This document shows positions 8,290 through 16,043 of a stretch of DNA of 64,000 nucleotides, piece by piece. The notes under the pieces were generated by a model that ran no database searches, was not told the DNA's origin, and saw only the letters and a program-made list of their open reading frames with translations. The stretch spans positions 62,001 to 126,000 of the forward strand of contig NZ_JACBGE010000006.1 of assembly GCF_021401345.1 (NCBI RefSeq), in the 5' to 3' direction. Source of the stretch: Hydrogenophaga sp. NFH-34 (GTDB taxonomy: Bacteria > Pseudomonadota > Gammaproteobacteria > Burkholderiales > Burkholderiaceae_C). Within the stretch, counting starts at the first letter, position 1. Each line of letters starts with the position of its first letter. Position numbers and translations under genes: made by a program.

Positions 8290-8353
8290 TTTGCGGGCAG
8301 GGTGCCCCGCTAGAATGACTTTTCGCACGACGGGCCACCCACACACCGGTGTG
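8290..8353 (+). promoter_or_regulatory. Putative promoter and palindromic operator upstream of wza
   Basis: The 138-bp gap 8272-8409 holds TAGAAT (8312-8317) as a possible -10, with a poor -35 (CTTTGC, 16 bp upstream). Downstream of it is a perfect 12-bp palindrome CACACCGGTGTG at 8342-8353, with a half site CACACCG at 8361. The arrangement suggests a regulated promoter for the export genes, but neither site matches a known regulator. Confidence 0.4.
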
Positions 8354-8409
8354 ACGCCCTCACACCGCAGGGCATGTGGCGTGCTTCATGAGACAGGGAT
8401 GTTCGCAGG

Positions 8410-9249
8410 ATGATTGAAGGTTTGCAGCAGTTTTGGGGTCGGCCGTTGTGGCGCGGCACGGTGGTGGCCGGGGGGCTGTGTGCCCTGGCCGCCGTGGCGT
8501 CGGCGCAGGCCCAGCAGCCGCTGCAGGCGTCGGTGGACGCGAGCCGCCAGCCCGCCCTGGCCGACCCGACCACCGCCCCCAGCGCCCTGCCCGCGGCCAC
8601 CCCGGGTGCCGATGGCACGCTGCCCCCGGCGGCCGATGCCGCCGCCACGGGCGAGCCGCAGCCGCTGAATTCACTGGCCGGCGTGGGCACCGACTACCGC
8701 ATTGGCGCCAACGACCTGCTCGAATTCGACGTATTCGGCGTGCCCGACATGAAGCGCACCATCCGCGTGAATTCCACCGGCCTGGTGTCGCTGCCGCTGA
8801 TTGGGGCGGTGCCTCTGGCCGGGCTGACGGCCCAGCAGGCCGAGGCCTTGCTAGCCCAGCGCTATGGTGAAAAGTACCTGCAAGACCCGCAGGTGTCGCT
8901 CTTCATCAAGGAATTCACCACCCAGCGCATCACCATCGAAGGCGCGGTGCTCAAGCCGGGCATCTACCCGGTGACCGGGCAGATCACGCTGCTGCGCGCA
9001 CTGGCGCTGGCCGGTGGTTATGCCCAGTACGCCGAGCTGGAACAGATCATGCTGTACCGCATGGGGGCCGACGGCAAGCAGGTGTCGCAAAGCTTCAATC
9101 TGGAGCAGGTGCGCGCCGGTGAAGTGCCCGACCCGCTGGTGCAGTCGGACGACGTGATCGTGGTCAAGCGCAATCCCAAGCGCACGGCGCTGCGCGATTC
9201 GCTGTTCCGCGACATCATCGACACGATCAACCCCTTCTCCAACCGCTGA
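8410..9249 (+). CDS. wza: Wza-like polysaccharide export outer-membrane protein
   Basis: The 279-residue protein has an N-terminal signal-like segment (GTVVAGGLCALAAVASAQAQ), an Ala/Pro-rich stretch to about residue 85, then the poly-export domain DYRIGANDLLEFDVFGVPDMKRT with RVNSTGLVSLPLIG, and an SLBB domain (RITIEGAVLKPGIYPVTGQITLLRALALAGG). No lipobox cysteine is visible, unlike E. coli Wza, so it is probably a soluble-exported or shorter Wza relative. It would form the outer-membrane or periplasmic channel for the polymer and work with the Wzc kinase encoded 113 bp downstream. The C-terminus is short and lacks the long Wza helix. Confidence 0.9.
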   Translation: MIEGLQQFWGRPLWRGTVVAGGLCALAAVASAQAQQPLQASVDASRQPALADPTTAPSALPAATPGADGTLPPAADAAATGEPQPLNSLAGVGTDYRIGANDLLEFDVFGVPDMKRTIRVNSTGLVSLPLIGAVPLAGLTAQQAEALLAQRYGEKYLQDPQVSLFIKEFTTQRITIEGAVLKPGIYPVTGQITLLRALALAGGYAQYAELEQIMLYRMGADGKQVSQSFNLEQVRAGEVPDPLVQSDDVIVVKRNPKRTALRDSLFRDIIDTINPFSNR

Positions 9250-9362
9250 GGGGTGCCCCGGTGGGCACGGTGGCGGGCCGGGTGCCGCGCTACCGGCCCG
9301 GCCTGCGGATCACACGCCCCCTGCGCCTGCAGCTGTCACACCCTGTTCCGGTTATCTGAACC

Positions 9363-11774
9363 ATGGCATCGAACGAACTGACCCCCCATCCGCAGCAGCC
9401 GCCGCAACCGCCCGGCGGTGCGCTGGCCATGCGCCAGGGCCACGCCCTGCAGACGGCGCTGTTGCAGCGCGAGGAGGCCGAAGCCCAGGCGGCCGCAGAC
9501 GACGAGATCGACCTGCGGCAGATTCTGCGCACGCTGGCCAAGCACAAGGGCATGATCGCCGGCATCACGCTGCTGGTGGTGCTGGCGGCGGCCATCTACA
9601 CGCTGCGTGCGACGCCGTTGTACCAGTCGACGGTGACGCTGCAGATCGACCGCTCGGCGCAGAAGGTGGTGGGCTTCAACACCGACATGGAGGTGGACCA
9701 GGGCGCCGCGTCGGACCAACTGCAGTTGCGCACGCAGACCGAGCTGCTCAAGAGCCGTTCGCTGGCCGAGCGGGTGATCGACGAGCTGGGCCTGTACAAG
9801 CGCGACGCCGCCGCGGTGCTGGGTGCCGCTGTGCCGGCCGGCACGGGCGAAGAGCCCAACCCGCTGGACGCGGCCAACGCCGAGGTGCCAGAGCCGACCT
9901 TCTTCGCCATGCTGGCGAACAACTTCCGCCAGCTCTTCACCCCCGCCACCAGCGACGAGCAGGCCATCGGCCGCGAAGAGACGATCAAGGAATTCCAGGA
10001 ATCGGTGACGGTGGAGCCGGTGCGCAATTCGCGCCTGGTGGAAGTGCAGGTGCTCAACAGCGACCCGGCCCTGGCCGCGCGCATCGCCAACCAGATGGCC
10101 AAGGCGGCGATCACGGTGAGCCTGGAGCGGCGCATGGAATCGTCGGTGTACGCGCGCCAGTACCTGGAAGACCAGATCAAGCAGGCCAAGGCCAAGCTGG
10201 AAGAGAGCGAACGCCAGATCAACGACTACGCCAAGAAGAACGAGATTCTCAATCTGGGCGACAAGGGCAACGCCACGGCGCAGACCTTTGTGGACTTCTC
10301 GGCCGCGCTGGCCAAGGCCGAGCAGGACCGCATTCGCGCCGAGGCGGTCTACAACGAACTGCGCAACCGCCCCGAAAGCGCCCCGCAGGTGCTGAACAAC
10401 GAGGCGATCAAGACCTACAAGACCGAAAAGGCCCGCCTGGAGGCCGACTACGCCAAGAACCTGTCGATCTACAAGCCCGACTTCCCGGCCATGGTGCAGG
10501 CGCGGGCCCAGATTGCCGAGCTGGACAGCCGCATCAACACCGAGGTGGCCACCATCCTGGGCGGCATCAAGGCGCAGTACGAAGCGGCCAAGAGCCAGGA
10601 AGGCCTGCTGCGCACGCGCGTGGCGGCCACCCGCTCGGAAGTGCAGACTGTGCAGGACCGCAGCGTGGACATGAGCCTGCTGCAGCGCGACCTGGACACC
10701 AACCGCCAGATCTACGACACGCTGCTGCAACGCCTGAAGGAAGTGAGCGTGACGGCCAACATCGCCACCAACAACCTGTCCATCGTGGACGAGGCCAAGG
10801 TGCCGCTGTTCCCGCACAAGCCCAAGCCGCTGATCAACCTGGGCCTGGGCCTGGTGCTGGGCGCTTTCCTGGGCATGCTGGCGGCGCTGCTGCGCGAGCA
10901 GCTGGACGATTCCATCAAGCACGCCGACGAGGTGGAAAGCTTCTTCCACCTGCCGCTGCTGGGCTGGATTCCGATGACCAAGGCCGCCAAGGGCAGCAAC
11001 GAGGCAATCGCCCTGCAGACCCACACCGACCCGCGCGGCGCGTTCGCCGAGGCCTACCGCTCGATGCGCACGGCGCTGCAGTTTTCCACGCCCGAGGGCG
11101 CGCCCAAGCGCCTGATGGTGACGAGCTGCGGCAAGAGCGAGGGCAAGAGCACGACGGCGCTGGCGCTGGCGATCAACTTCGCGCAGCTGGGGCAGCAGGT
11201 GCTGCTGATCGACGCCGACATGCGCAAGGCTTCGCTGCACAAGTCGCTGCGCATGCCCAACGACAAGGGGCTGTCGAACCTGCTGTCGGGCGATGTGGCG
11301 GCCGAAAGCCTGATCCAGCCGACGGCGATTGCCAACCTGTCGGTCATGCTGGCCGGCCCGACGCCACCCGATCCGGTGGAACTGCTGATGGGTCCCAAGC
11401 TGATGATGCTGCTGGACAAGGCGGCCGAGTTCGGCTTCTCGCAGGTGATCATTGACGGGCCGCCGCTGCTGGGCATTGCCGACGCCATCGTGCTGGGCAA
11501 CCAGATCCAGCACATCATCTTTGCGGTGAAGGCGGCAGAAACCAAGAAGTCGAGCATCAAGGACGGCCTGCGCCGCCTGCGCAACGCCGGGCTGGCGCCC
11601 ATGGGGGTGGTGCTCACGCACGCGCGCCACGAACATTCGCCGGGTTACGGCTACGGCTACGAGAGCTACTACGGCTATGGCGACGACCACGCCGCTGGCG
11701 CCAAGCGCCCGAAGCTCGAACCGGGCCTGGCGCGGCCGGCCACCCCGGCACGCGCCGGCACCCCGGCCGCCTGA
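9363..11774 (+). CDS. wzc: Wzc-like chain-length regulator / tyrosine autokinase (BY-kinase)
   Basis: The 803-residue protein has a cytoplasmic tail with a DDEIDLRQILRTLAKHK Wzz motif, a first membrane helix (about residues 61-80), a long periplasmic coiled-coil region with GNVR-type features, a second helix near 490-510 with the Pro-rich PHKPKPLINLG motif, and a C-terminal BY-kinase. Walker A is SCGKSEGKSTTA (about 587), A' is VLLIDADMRKAS and B is VIIDGPPLL. The C-terminal tail is a tyrosine cluster, GYGYGYESYYGYGDD. It controls polymer length and export by cyclic autophosphorylation. The likely opposing phosphatase is the PHP protein at 14596. No gene or clear promoter lies in 9250-9362. 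Confidence 0.95.
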   Translation: MASNELTPHPQQPPQPPGGALAMRQGHALQTALLQREEAEAQAAADDEIDLRQILRTLAKHKGMIAGITLLVVLAAAIYTLRATPLYQSTVTLQIDRSAQKVVGFNTDMEVDQGAASDQLQLRTQTELLKSRSLAERVIDELGLYKRDAAAVLGAAVPAGTGEEPNPLDAANAEVPEPTFFAMLANNFRQLFTPATSDEQAIGREETIKEFQESVTVEPVRNSRLVEVQVLNSDPALAARIANQMAKAAITVSLERRMESSVYARQYLEDQIKQAKAKLEESERQINDYAKKNEILNLGDKGNATAQTFVDFSAALAKAEQDRIRAEAVYNELRNRPESAPQVLNNEAIKTYKTEKARLEADYAKNLSIYKPDFPAMVQARAQIAELDSRINTEVATILGGIKAQYEAAKSQEGLLRTRVAATRSEVQTVQDRSVDMSLLQRDLDTNRQIYDTLLQRLKEVSVTANIATNNLSIVDEAKVPLFPHKPKPLINLGLGLVLGAFLGMLAALLREQLDDSIKHADEVESFFHLPLLGWIPMTKAAKGSNEAIALQTHTDPRGAFAEAYRSMRTALQFSTPEGAPKRLMVTSCGKSEGKSTTALALAINFAQLGQQVLLIDADMRKASLHKSLRMPNDKGLSNLLSGDVAAESLIQPTAIANLSVMLAGPTPPDPVELLMGPKLMMLLDKAAEFGFSQVIIDGPPLLGIADAIVLGNQIQHIIFAVKAAETKKSSIKDGLRRLRNAGLAPMGVVLTHARHEHSPGYGYGYESYYGYGDDHAAGAKRPKLEPGLARPATPARAGTPAA

Positions 11775-11792
11775 TCCGGCACCGCGCACGGT

Positions 11793-13367
11793 ATGGCCCG
11801 CGCCGCCGGCTCTGCCGCACCGATCGACGCCCAGGGCCTGCGCAAGGCCTTGCTGGACTTCGAGCGCACGCCAGGGCGCTTTGCGGTGGTGATGCGCGAG
11901 CCGCGGGTGGTGTTTGAACACCCGCTGCCGGTGCTGCAACTGGCGGCCGGCCGTTCGGTGCCGGCCCTGCAAAGCCTGGGCGAGGTGCCCACCGAACTGC
12001 GGCGCGCCGCGCGCTTTTTTGTGCGCACGGTGATGCTGCGGCCCGGCGCCGATCACTACAGCCTGCTGGGCCTGACGCCCGACGCCGACGCCGATACGCT
12101 GCGCGAGCACTACCGGCTGATGATCCGGCTGACGCACCCGGACTTCGCCTCGCCCGACGATCCCTGGCCGGCCGACGCGGCGTCGCGCATCAACATCGCC
12201 AACGACGTGCTGGGTTCGCCGGTGCGCCGATCGGCCTACAACGCCACGCTGGCCACGCCGGCGCCGGCCGAAGCCCCGGGCAGCAGCCGGCGCGCCGGGC
12301 CGGCCACGGTGCCGCCGGCGCGCAAGACCACCCCGGCGGTGCGCCCGCCCCGCCAGAGCCGCCGCACCGTGCGCCACGACCGCTGGCTGCGCCGCGCCAA
12401 GGTGGCCGCGATGTCGCTCGGGGCGGCGGGAGCGGCGCTGGCCCTGCTGTGGCTCAACCCGCCCAGCCGCGACACCTCGCTGGTGGCCCGCGCGCCAGTG
12501 CCCGCGCGGCCCGTGCCGGCACCGGCCTCCGAAGCCCCGGTGATGGCCGCGGCGCCCGCGCCCGCCCCCGCAACGGAAGCCCCAGCGCCTGCGCCGGCCA
12601 CGCTGCTGGCCGCCCAGGCGCTCACCTTCGTCCCGCAAGGGCCCGCCCCGGCGGCGCCCCCTGAGCCCTCGCCCCCACCGGCCAGCGAACCGGCACCGCC
12701 GCCCGCGCTGACCCTGGCGCCATCGCCTGCGGTCGCACCGCCCGCCCCCGTGGCGCGCGTGCAGACGCCCCGCCCCAGCCCCCCCCCCGCCCCGGTGGCC
12801 GACGCAACACCGCCCCGGCAGGAAGCCGTGGCTGCGCCCAAAGCGCCAGCATCTGCGCCGATATCTGCGCCCGCATCTGCCCCAGCGCTCGCAAACGCCT
12901 CGCCACCACCCGCCGAACCGCCGCCCGCCCCTTTGGCGCTGGTGGAAACCGTGGCAATGGCCGCCAGGCCGGCGCCCAGGGCTGTGGCCGAGCCGCCCGC
13001 GGGGCCGGTGGTGCCGCGTTTCAGCGAAGTGCAGCCCACGCTGGCCCGGCTGACCCGATCGATGCAGAGCGGCCTGGGCGTGCAGGTGGCGCAATGGATC
13101 CACCCCACCTTCCGCAACACGCGCGAAGCGCAGGCCTTCGTCTACGCCTTTCAGGACCGGCTGGCGGGCTACCGCGTGGCCGACATCCCGCTGATGACGA
13201 CGCGGAGCTGGGAAAGCGGTGACCGGCTGGTGGTGGACATGCAACTGCAGTTCCGCGTGGAAGACATGGGGGGTTCGCAGAGCCAGCGGCCGATGAATGT
13301 GCAGGCGCACTTCGTCCAGCGCGATGGCAAGGCCACCCTGGTGCAACTGATGGTGCCGTCGCGATGA
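11793..13367 (+). CDS. J-domain membrane protein with Pro/Ala linker and NTF2-like C-terminus
   Basis: Residues about 88-150 form a DnaJ-type J domain: DHYSLLGLTPDADADTLREHYRLMIRLTHPDF, with the essential HPD intact. A single membrane helix follows near 208-224 (AAMSLGAAGAALALLWL), then about 180 residues rich in Pro and Ala, and a compact C-terminal domain (about 410-524; FSEVQPTLARLTRSMQSG through VQLMVPSR) that looks NTF2/SnoaL-like. The predicted topology puts the J domain in the cytoplasm and the C-terminal domain across the inner membrane. J domains stimulate DnaK ATPase. It starts 18 bp after wzc and overlaps the next gene by 4 bp, so it is part of the export operon. Role in secretion is inference. 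Confidence 0.8.
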   Translation: MARAAGSAAPIDAQGLRKALLDFERTPGRFAVVMREPRVVFEHPLPVLQLAAGRSVPALQSLGEVPTELRRAARFFVRTVMLRPGADHYSLLGLTPDADADTLREHYRLMIRLTHPDFASPDDPWPADAASRINIANDVLGSPVRRSAYNATLATPAPAEAPGSSRRAGPATVPPARKTTPAVRPPRQSRRTVRHDRWLRRAKVAAMSLGAAGAALALLWLNPPSRDTSLVARAPVPARPVPAPASEAPVMAAAPAPAPATEAPAPAPATLLAAQALTFVPQGPAPAAPPEPSPPPASEPAPPPALTLAPSPAVAPPAPVARVQTPRPSPPPAPVADATPPRQEAVAAPKAPASAPISAPASAPALANASPPPAEPPPAPLALVETVAMAARPAPRAVAEPPAGPVVPRFSEVQPTLARLTRSMQSGLGVQVAQWIHPTFRNTREAQAFVYAFQDRLAGYRVADIPLMTTRSWESGDRLVVDMQLQFRVEDMGGSQSQRPMNVQAHFVQRDGKATLVQLMVPSR

Positions 13368-14599
13368 GTGTTTCCGTTTCTCCCCAGGCGGCCATGGGCC
13401 CGAAGCTGCTCGGCGGGCTGGCGCTGGTGCTGGCCCTGTGGCTGGGCTGGCAAGCCTGGGTGCGCAATCTCGACGAAGCCTGCCGCCTGAACGAATGGCC
13501 GTATCTGGCGCGCTGCGCCGCCCAGCATGACGCCCCGCCGGCAGCGCAGGCCGCCGCCTTGCTGCAGCGGCTGGCGGACAACCCGGGCGACTCCAGCGCC
13601 GCCGTGGCGCTGGCCGTGCTGGCCAGCGAGCAGCCCGACGGTCGCGTTGCGGGGGTGGACGCCGACGCCGCGCTGGACGCGGCCCTGAAAGTGGCACCGC
13701 AGAACGGCGCCGTGCTGAGCCTGCAAGCCAGCCGCGCGCTGCGCCAGCAACAGTGGACGCAGGCGCTGGACCCGCTGATCCGCCTGACCCAGTTCCACCA
13801 GAGCAACGCCGCCGCCAGCCTGATCGGGCAACTGATGGCCAACGCGGCGCAGGCGCCCGGCCTGCAGCAGGCCCTGGAGGCCGCCGCCCAGACCGACGGG
13901 CGCTGGCTCGCCCGCGTGATCTACCAGATGCCCAAGGACAAGATTCCTGTGGCCCACGCCATGCCGGCGGTGGCGCAGGCCATGGCCCATGGGCGGCTGG
14001 ACACGGCGCTGGGGCGTTTTCTGATCCAGCGCCTCAAGGCCGACGGCCAGTGGCTGGAGGCCTACGGCGTGTGGCAACACCTGTGGAACCGGCCGCTGGC
14101 GCTGCTGTTCAACGGCGACTTCGAACAGGCCTTTCTGCCGGGCGGCTTCGACTGGGAACCCGGCCAGAACAACGCCCACCGGGCCGGCGCGCAGGTGATG
14201 CGGGCTGGCCGCAGCGACCGCGGCCAGGTGCTGCAGGTGAGCTTCACCGGCCGCCCCATGGCCGCCTACGTGGTGCGCCAGGACATGCTGCTCACGCCGG
14301 GCAGCTACCGGTTTTCGGGCGACTACCGCGTCAGCGACCTGCGCAGCCAGCAGGGCCTGGCCTGGGTGTTCGCCTGCGCCAGCGGCAACCGGGAAATTGC
14401 CCGCACCGCGCCCATGCTGCCCGAAGGTCGCAACTGGCAGAGCCAGACGCTGGACTTCACCGTGCCGCCCGACTGCGGCCTGGGCGTGACGCTGTCGCTG
14501 CGCACGCAAGCCCCCTACGAGGCCACGGCCGGCATGCGCGGCGACGCGCTGTTCGACCGCCTGCGGCTGGAACGCCGGGAAGGAGGCAGCCCGCCATGA
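13364..14599 (+). CDS. Membrane-anchored protein with helical repeats and jelly-roll-like C-terminal domain
   Basis: This 411-residue protein has one N-terminal membrane helix (GLALVLALWLGWQAWV), an alpha-helical middle (about 55-235) resembling TPR or SEL1-type repeats, and a C-terminal beta-rich domain beginning LFNGDFEQAFLPGGFDWEPG (about 245). That segment resembles carbohydrate-binding jelly-roll modules, which start NGDFE and contain W-rich strands such as YRFSGDYRVSD and GRNWQSQTLDFTVP. It is likely exposed to the periplasm, where it could contact the polymer. It overlaps both neighbours by 4 bp, so expression is coupled to the export operon. I do not recognise a named family. Confidence 0.65.
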   Translation: MSVSVSPQAAMGPKLLGGLALVLALWLGWQAWVRNLDEACRLNEWPYLARCAAQHDAPPAAQAAALLQRLADNPGDSSAAVALAVLASEQPDGRVAGVDADAALDAALKVAPQNGAVLSLQASRALRQQQWTQALDPLIRLTQFHQSNAAASLIGQLMANAAQAPGLQQALEAAAQTDGRWLARVIYQMPKDKIPVAHAMPAVAQAMAHGRLDTALGRFLIQRLKADGQWLEAYGVWQHLWNRPLALLFNGDFEQAFLPGGFDWEPGQNNAHRAGAQVMRAGRSDRGQVLQVSFTGRPMAAYVVRQDMLLTPGSYRFSGDYRVSDLRSQQGLAWVFACASGNREIARTAPMLPEGRNWQSQTLDFTVPPDCGLGVTLSLRTQAPYEATAGMRGDALFDRLRLERREGGSPP

Positions 14600-15396
14600 T
14601 CGACCTGCACAGCCACATCCTGCCGGGCATCGACGACGGGGCCAAAACACTGGCCATGGCGCTGGAGATGGCGCGCATGGCGGTGGATGACGGCATCCAC
14701 ACCATGGCCTGCACGCCGCACATCTACCCGGGCATGTACATGAACGACGGCCCGGGCATCGAGCGGCACCGCAACAACCTGCAGCGCGTGCTGGACATGC
14801 AGGGCATCCCGCTGAAGCTGGTGGTGGGTGCCGACGTGCACCTGGTGCCCGGCCTGCTCGACGGGCTGCGCGACGGCCGCATCCCGACCCTGCACCGCAC
14901 TCGCTACTTTCTGCTGGAGCCGTCACACACGACGCCGCCGCCGCGCTTCGAGGATTCGGTGTTCGACCTGATTGCCGCCGGCTACACCCCGGTGATCACC
15001 CACCCGGAACGCCTGACCTGGGTGGAAAACCACTACCCGGTGTTCCTGCGCCTGATCGAACAGGGCGCCTGGATGCAGGTGACGGCCGGGGCGCTGACGG
15101 GCATGTTCGGCCCACGGGCGCGCTACTGGGGCGAGCGCTTCCTGAACGAGGGGCACACACACATCCTGGCCACCGACGCGCATTCGAGCGGGCGCCGCGT
15201 GCCGGTGCTGTCGGCGGCTGTGGCCATCGCGGAGCAGGCGCTGGGCAAGGAAGAGGCGCTCAATCTGGTGGTCAACCGGCCCCGGCTGATCCTGGAAGAC
15301 GGTCCGCCAGACGCCATTCCTCTACCTGAAACAGCAAGCACACGCCGTAACGGTTTGAAAAACTGGTGGAACCGGTTGTTGCATCGCAAAAACTGA
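14596..15396 (+). CDS. CpsB/YwqE-like PHP-domain protein tyrosine phosphatase
   Basis: The start at 14596 overlaps the previous stop (ATGA) and has AGGAGG 10 bp upstream; an in-frame open stretch upstream is not used. The 266-residue product begins MIDLHSHILPGIDDGAKT, and also has MACTPHIYPG, THPERLTW and ATDAHSSGRR. These are the metal-binding His/Asp motifs of PHP phosphatases of the CpsB/YwqE type, which dephosphorylate BY-kinases. Firmicutes commonly use this type; Gram-negative Wzc is more often paired with the low-molecular-weight phosphatase Wzb. Here the PHP enzyme lies in the same operon as Wzc, so it is the obvious partner. Confidence 0.92.
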   Translation: MIDLHSHILPGIDDGAKTLAMALEMARMAVDDGIHTMACTPHIYPGMYMNDGPGIERHRNNLQRVLDMQGIPLKLVVGADVHLVPGLLDGLRDGRIPTLHRTRYFLLEPSHTTPPPRFEDSVFDLIAAGYTPVITHPERLTWVENHYPVFLRLIEQGAWMQVTAGALTGMFGPRARYWGERFLNEGHTHILATDAHSSGRRVPVLSAAVAIAEQALGKEEALNLVVNRPRLILEDGPPDAIPLPETASTRRNGLKNWWNRLLHRKN

Positions 15397-15429
15397 GTCT
15401 TAGAATGAACTTATGGCCGGAATCTCCAC

Positions 15430-15458
15430 TTGACCGGCATGTCCCGTGCAGGTATAGT
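15430..15458 (+). promoter_or_regulatory. Strong sigma-70-type promoter
   Basis: TTGACC at 15430-15435 and TATAGT at 15453-15458 are separated by exactly 17 bp. Transcription would start near 15465, about 30 bases before the ATG at 15494. This is the best sigma-70 match seen in the window and makes the following small gene a separate transcription unit. Confidence 0.8.
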
Positions 15459-15493
15459 GGTTTCGACTTTGCACTTTTTTTTGGGGGTGGGAA

Positions 15494-15943
15494 ATGAAGA
15501 AATTCGCAATCGCTTTGATGGCCATGGCCGCTTCGGCTGCCGTGATGGCCGAATCCAAGCCCTACGCCACGGTGACCTCGGTCTCCGGCGTGGTGACCGT
15601 GGCTGACAAGAGCCAGATGCTCAACGCCAAGCCCGGCATGGTCCTGAGCCAAGGCGCTTCCGTGCTGACCGGCAGCACCGGCATCGCCACGGTGCAGTTC
15701 GCCAGCGGTTGCGCCGCCACCGTGAAGCCCGGCCAGATGCTGGCTGTTCAGGAAGCCGAATGCTCGGCCTCCCACGCCCGCGCCACCGCACCGATGGTCA
15801 TCGGCGGCGGCAGCAGCGCTGCCACCGGCGGTGAAGGCCTGAGCGGCATGAGCACTGGCGGCATGATCGCCTTTGGCACGGTGTCCGTCGTGGCCCTGCA
15901 CGAAATCACCAAGGGCAAAAGCAAGAAGCTGAGCGGCGAATAA
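15494..15943 (+). CDS. Small exported FecR-like protein
   Basis: The 149-residue protein has a signal peptide, MKKFAIALMAMAASAAVMA, then a FecR-like beta domain (VTSVSGVVTVADKSQMLNAKPGMVL to VQFASGCAATVKPGQMLAV). Two cysteines at the end of this domain could form a disulfide. The tail is Gly/Ser-rich (about 100-120), followed by a short hydrophobic stretch (GGMIAFGTVSVVAL) and a Lys-rich end, a layout reminiscent of C-terminal anchoring signals but not a match to a known CTERM class. It has its own strong promoter and terminator, so it may be abundant. Function is unknown; location at the end of the exopolysaccharide operon suggests a cell-surface or periplasmic role. Confidence 0.75.
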   Translation: MKKFAIALMAMAASAAVMAESKPYATVTSVSGVVTVADKSQMLNAKPGMVLSQGASVLTGSTGIATVQFASGCAATVKPGQMLAVQEAECSASHARATAPMVIGGGSSAATGGEGLSGMSTGGMIAFGTVSVVALHEITKGKSKKLSGE

Positions 15944-15965
15944 GCCCTCAGGTGCTTGGCACCCC

Positions 15966-15994
15966 AAAAAGGCTCCTTCGGGAGCCTTTTTTTG
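15966..15994. terminator. Rho-independent terminator after the exopolysaccharide locus
   Basis: GGCTCC-TTCG-GGAGCC at 15971-15986 forms a six-pair stem with a stable TTCG tetraloop. Eight T follow, and five A precede it. It ends the plus-strand unit and, because of the A tract, may also stop minus-strand mltA transcription. Confidence 0.92.
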
Positions 15995-16043
15995 TTGCAG
16001 ATCTGCCATCCCGCACCGAAGCGGAATGTGCACAAAGTCACGG

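Noticed and set aside
9336-13697. Very long minus-strand open frame (1453 codons) opposite wzc and the J-domain gene
   Set aside because: High GC at third codon positions removes stops on the opposite strand. The translation is His/Gln/Arg-rich with no domain, while the plus-strand genes have clear motifs.
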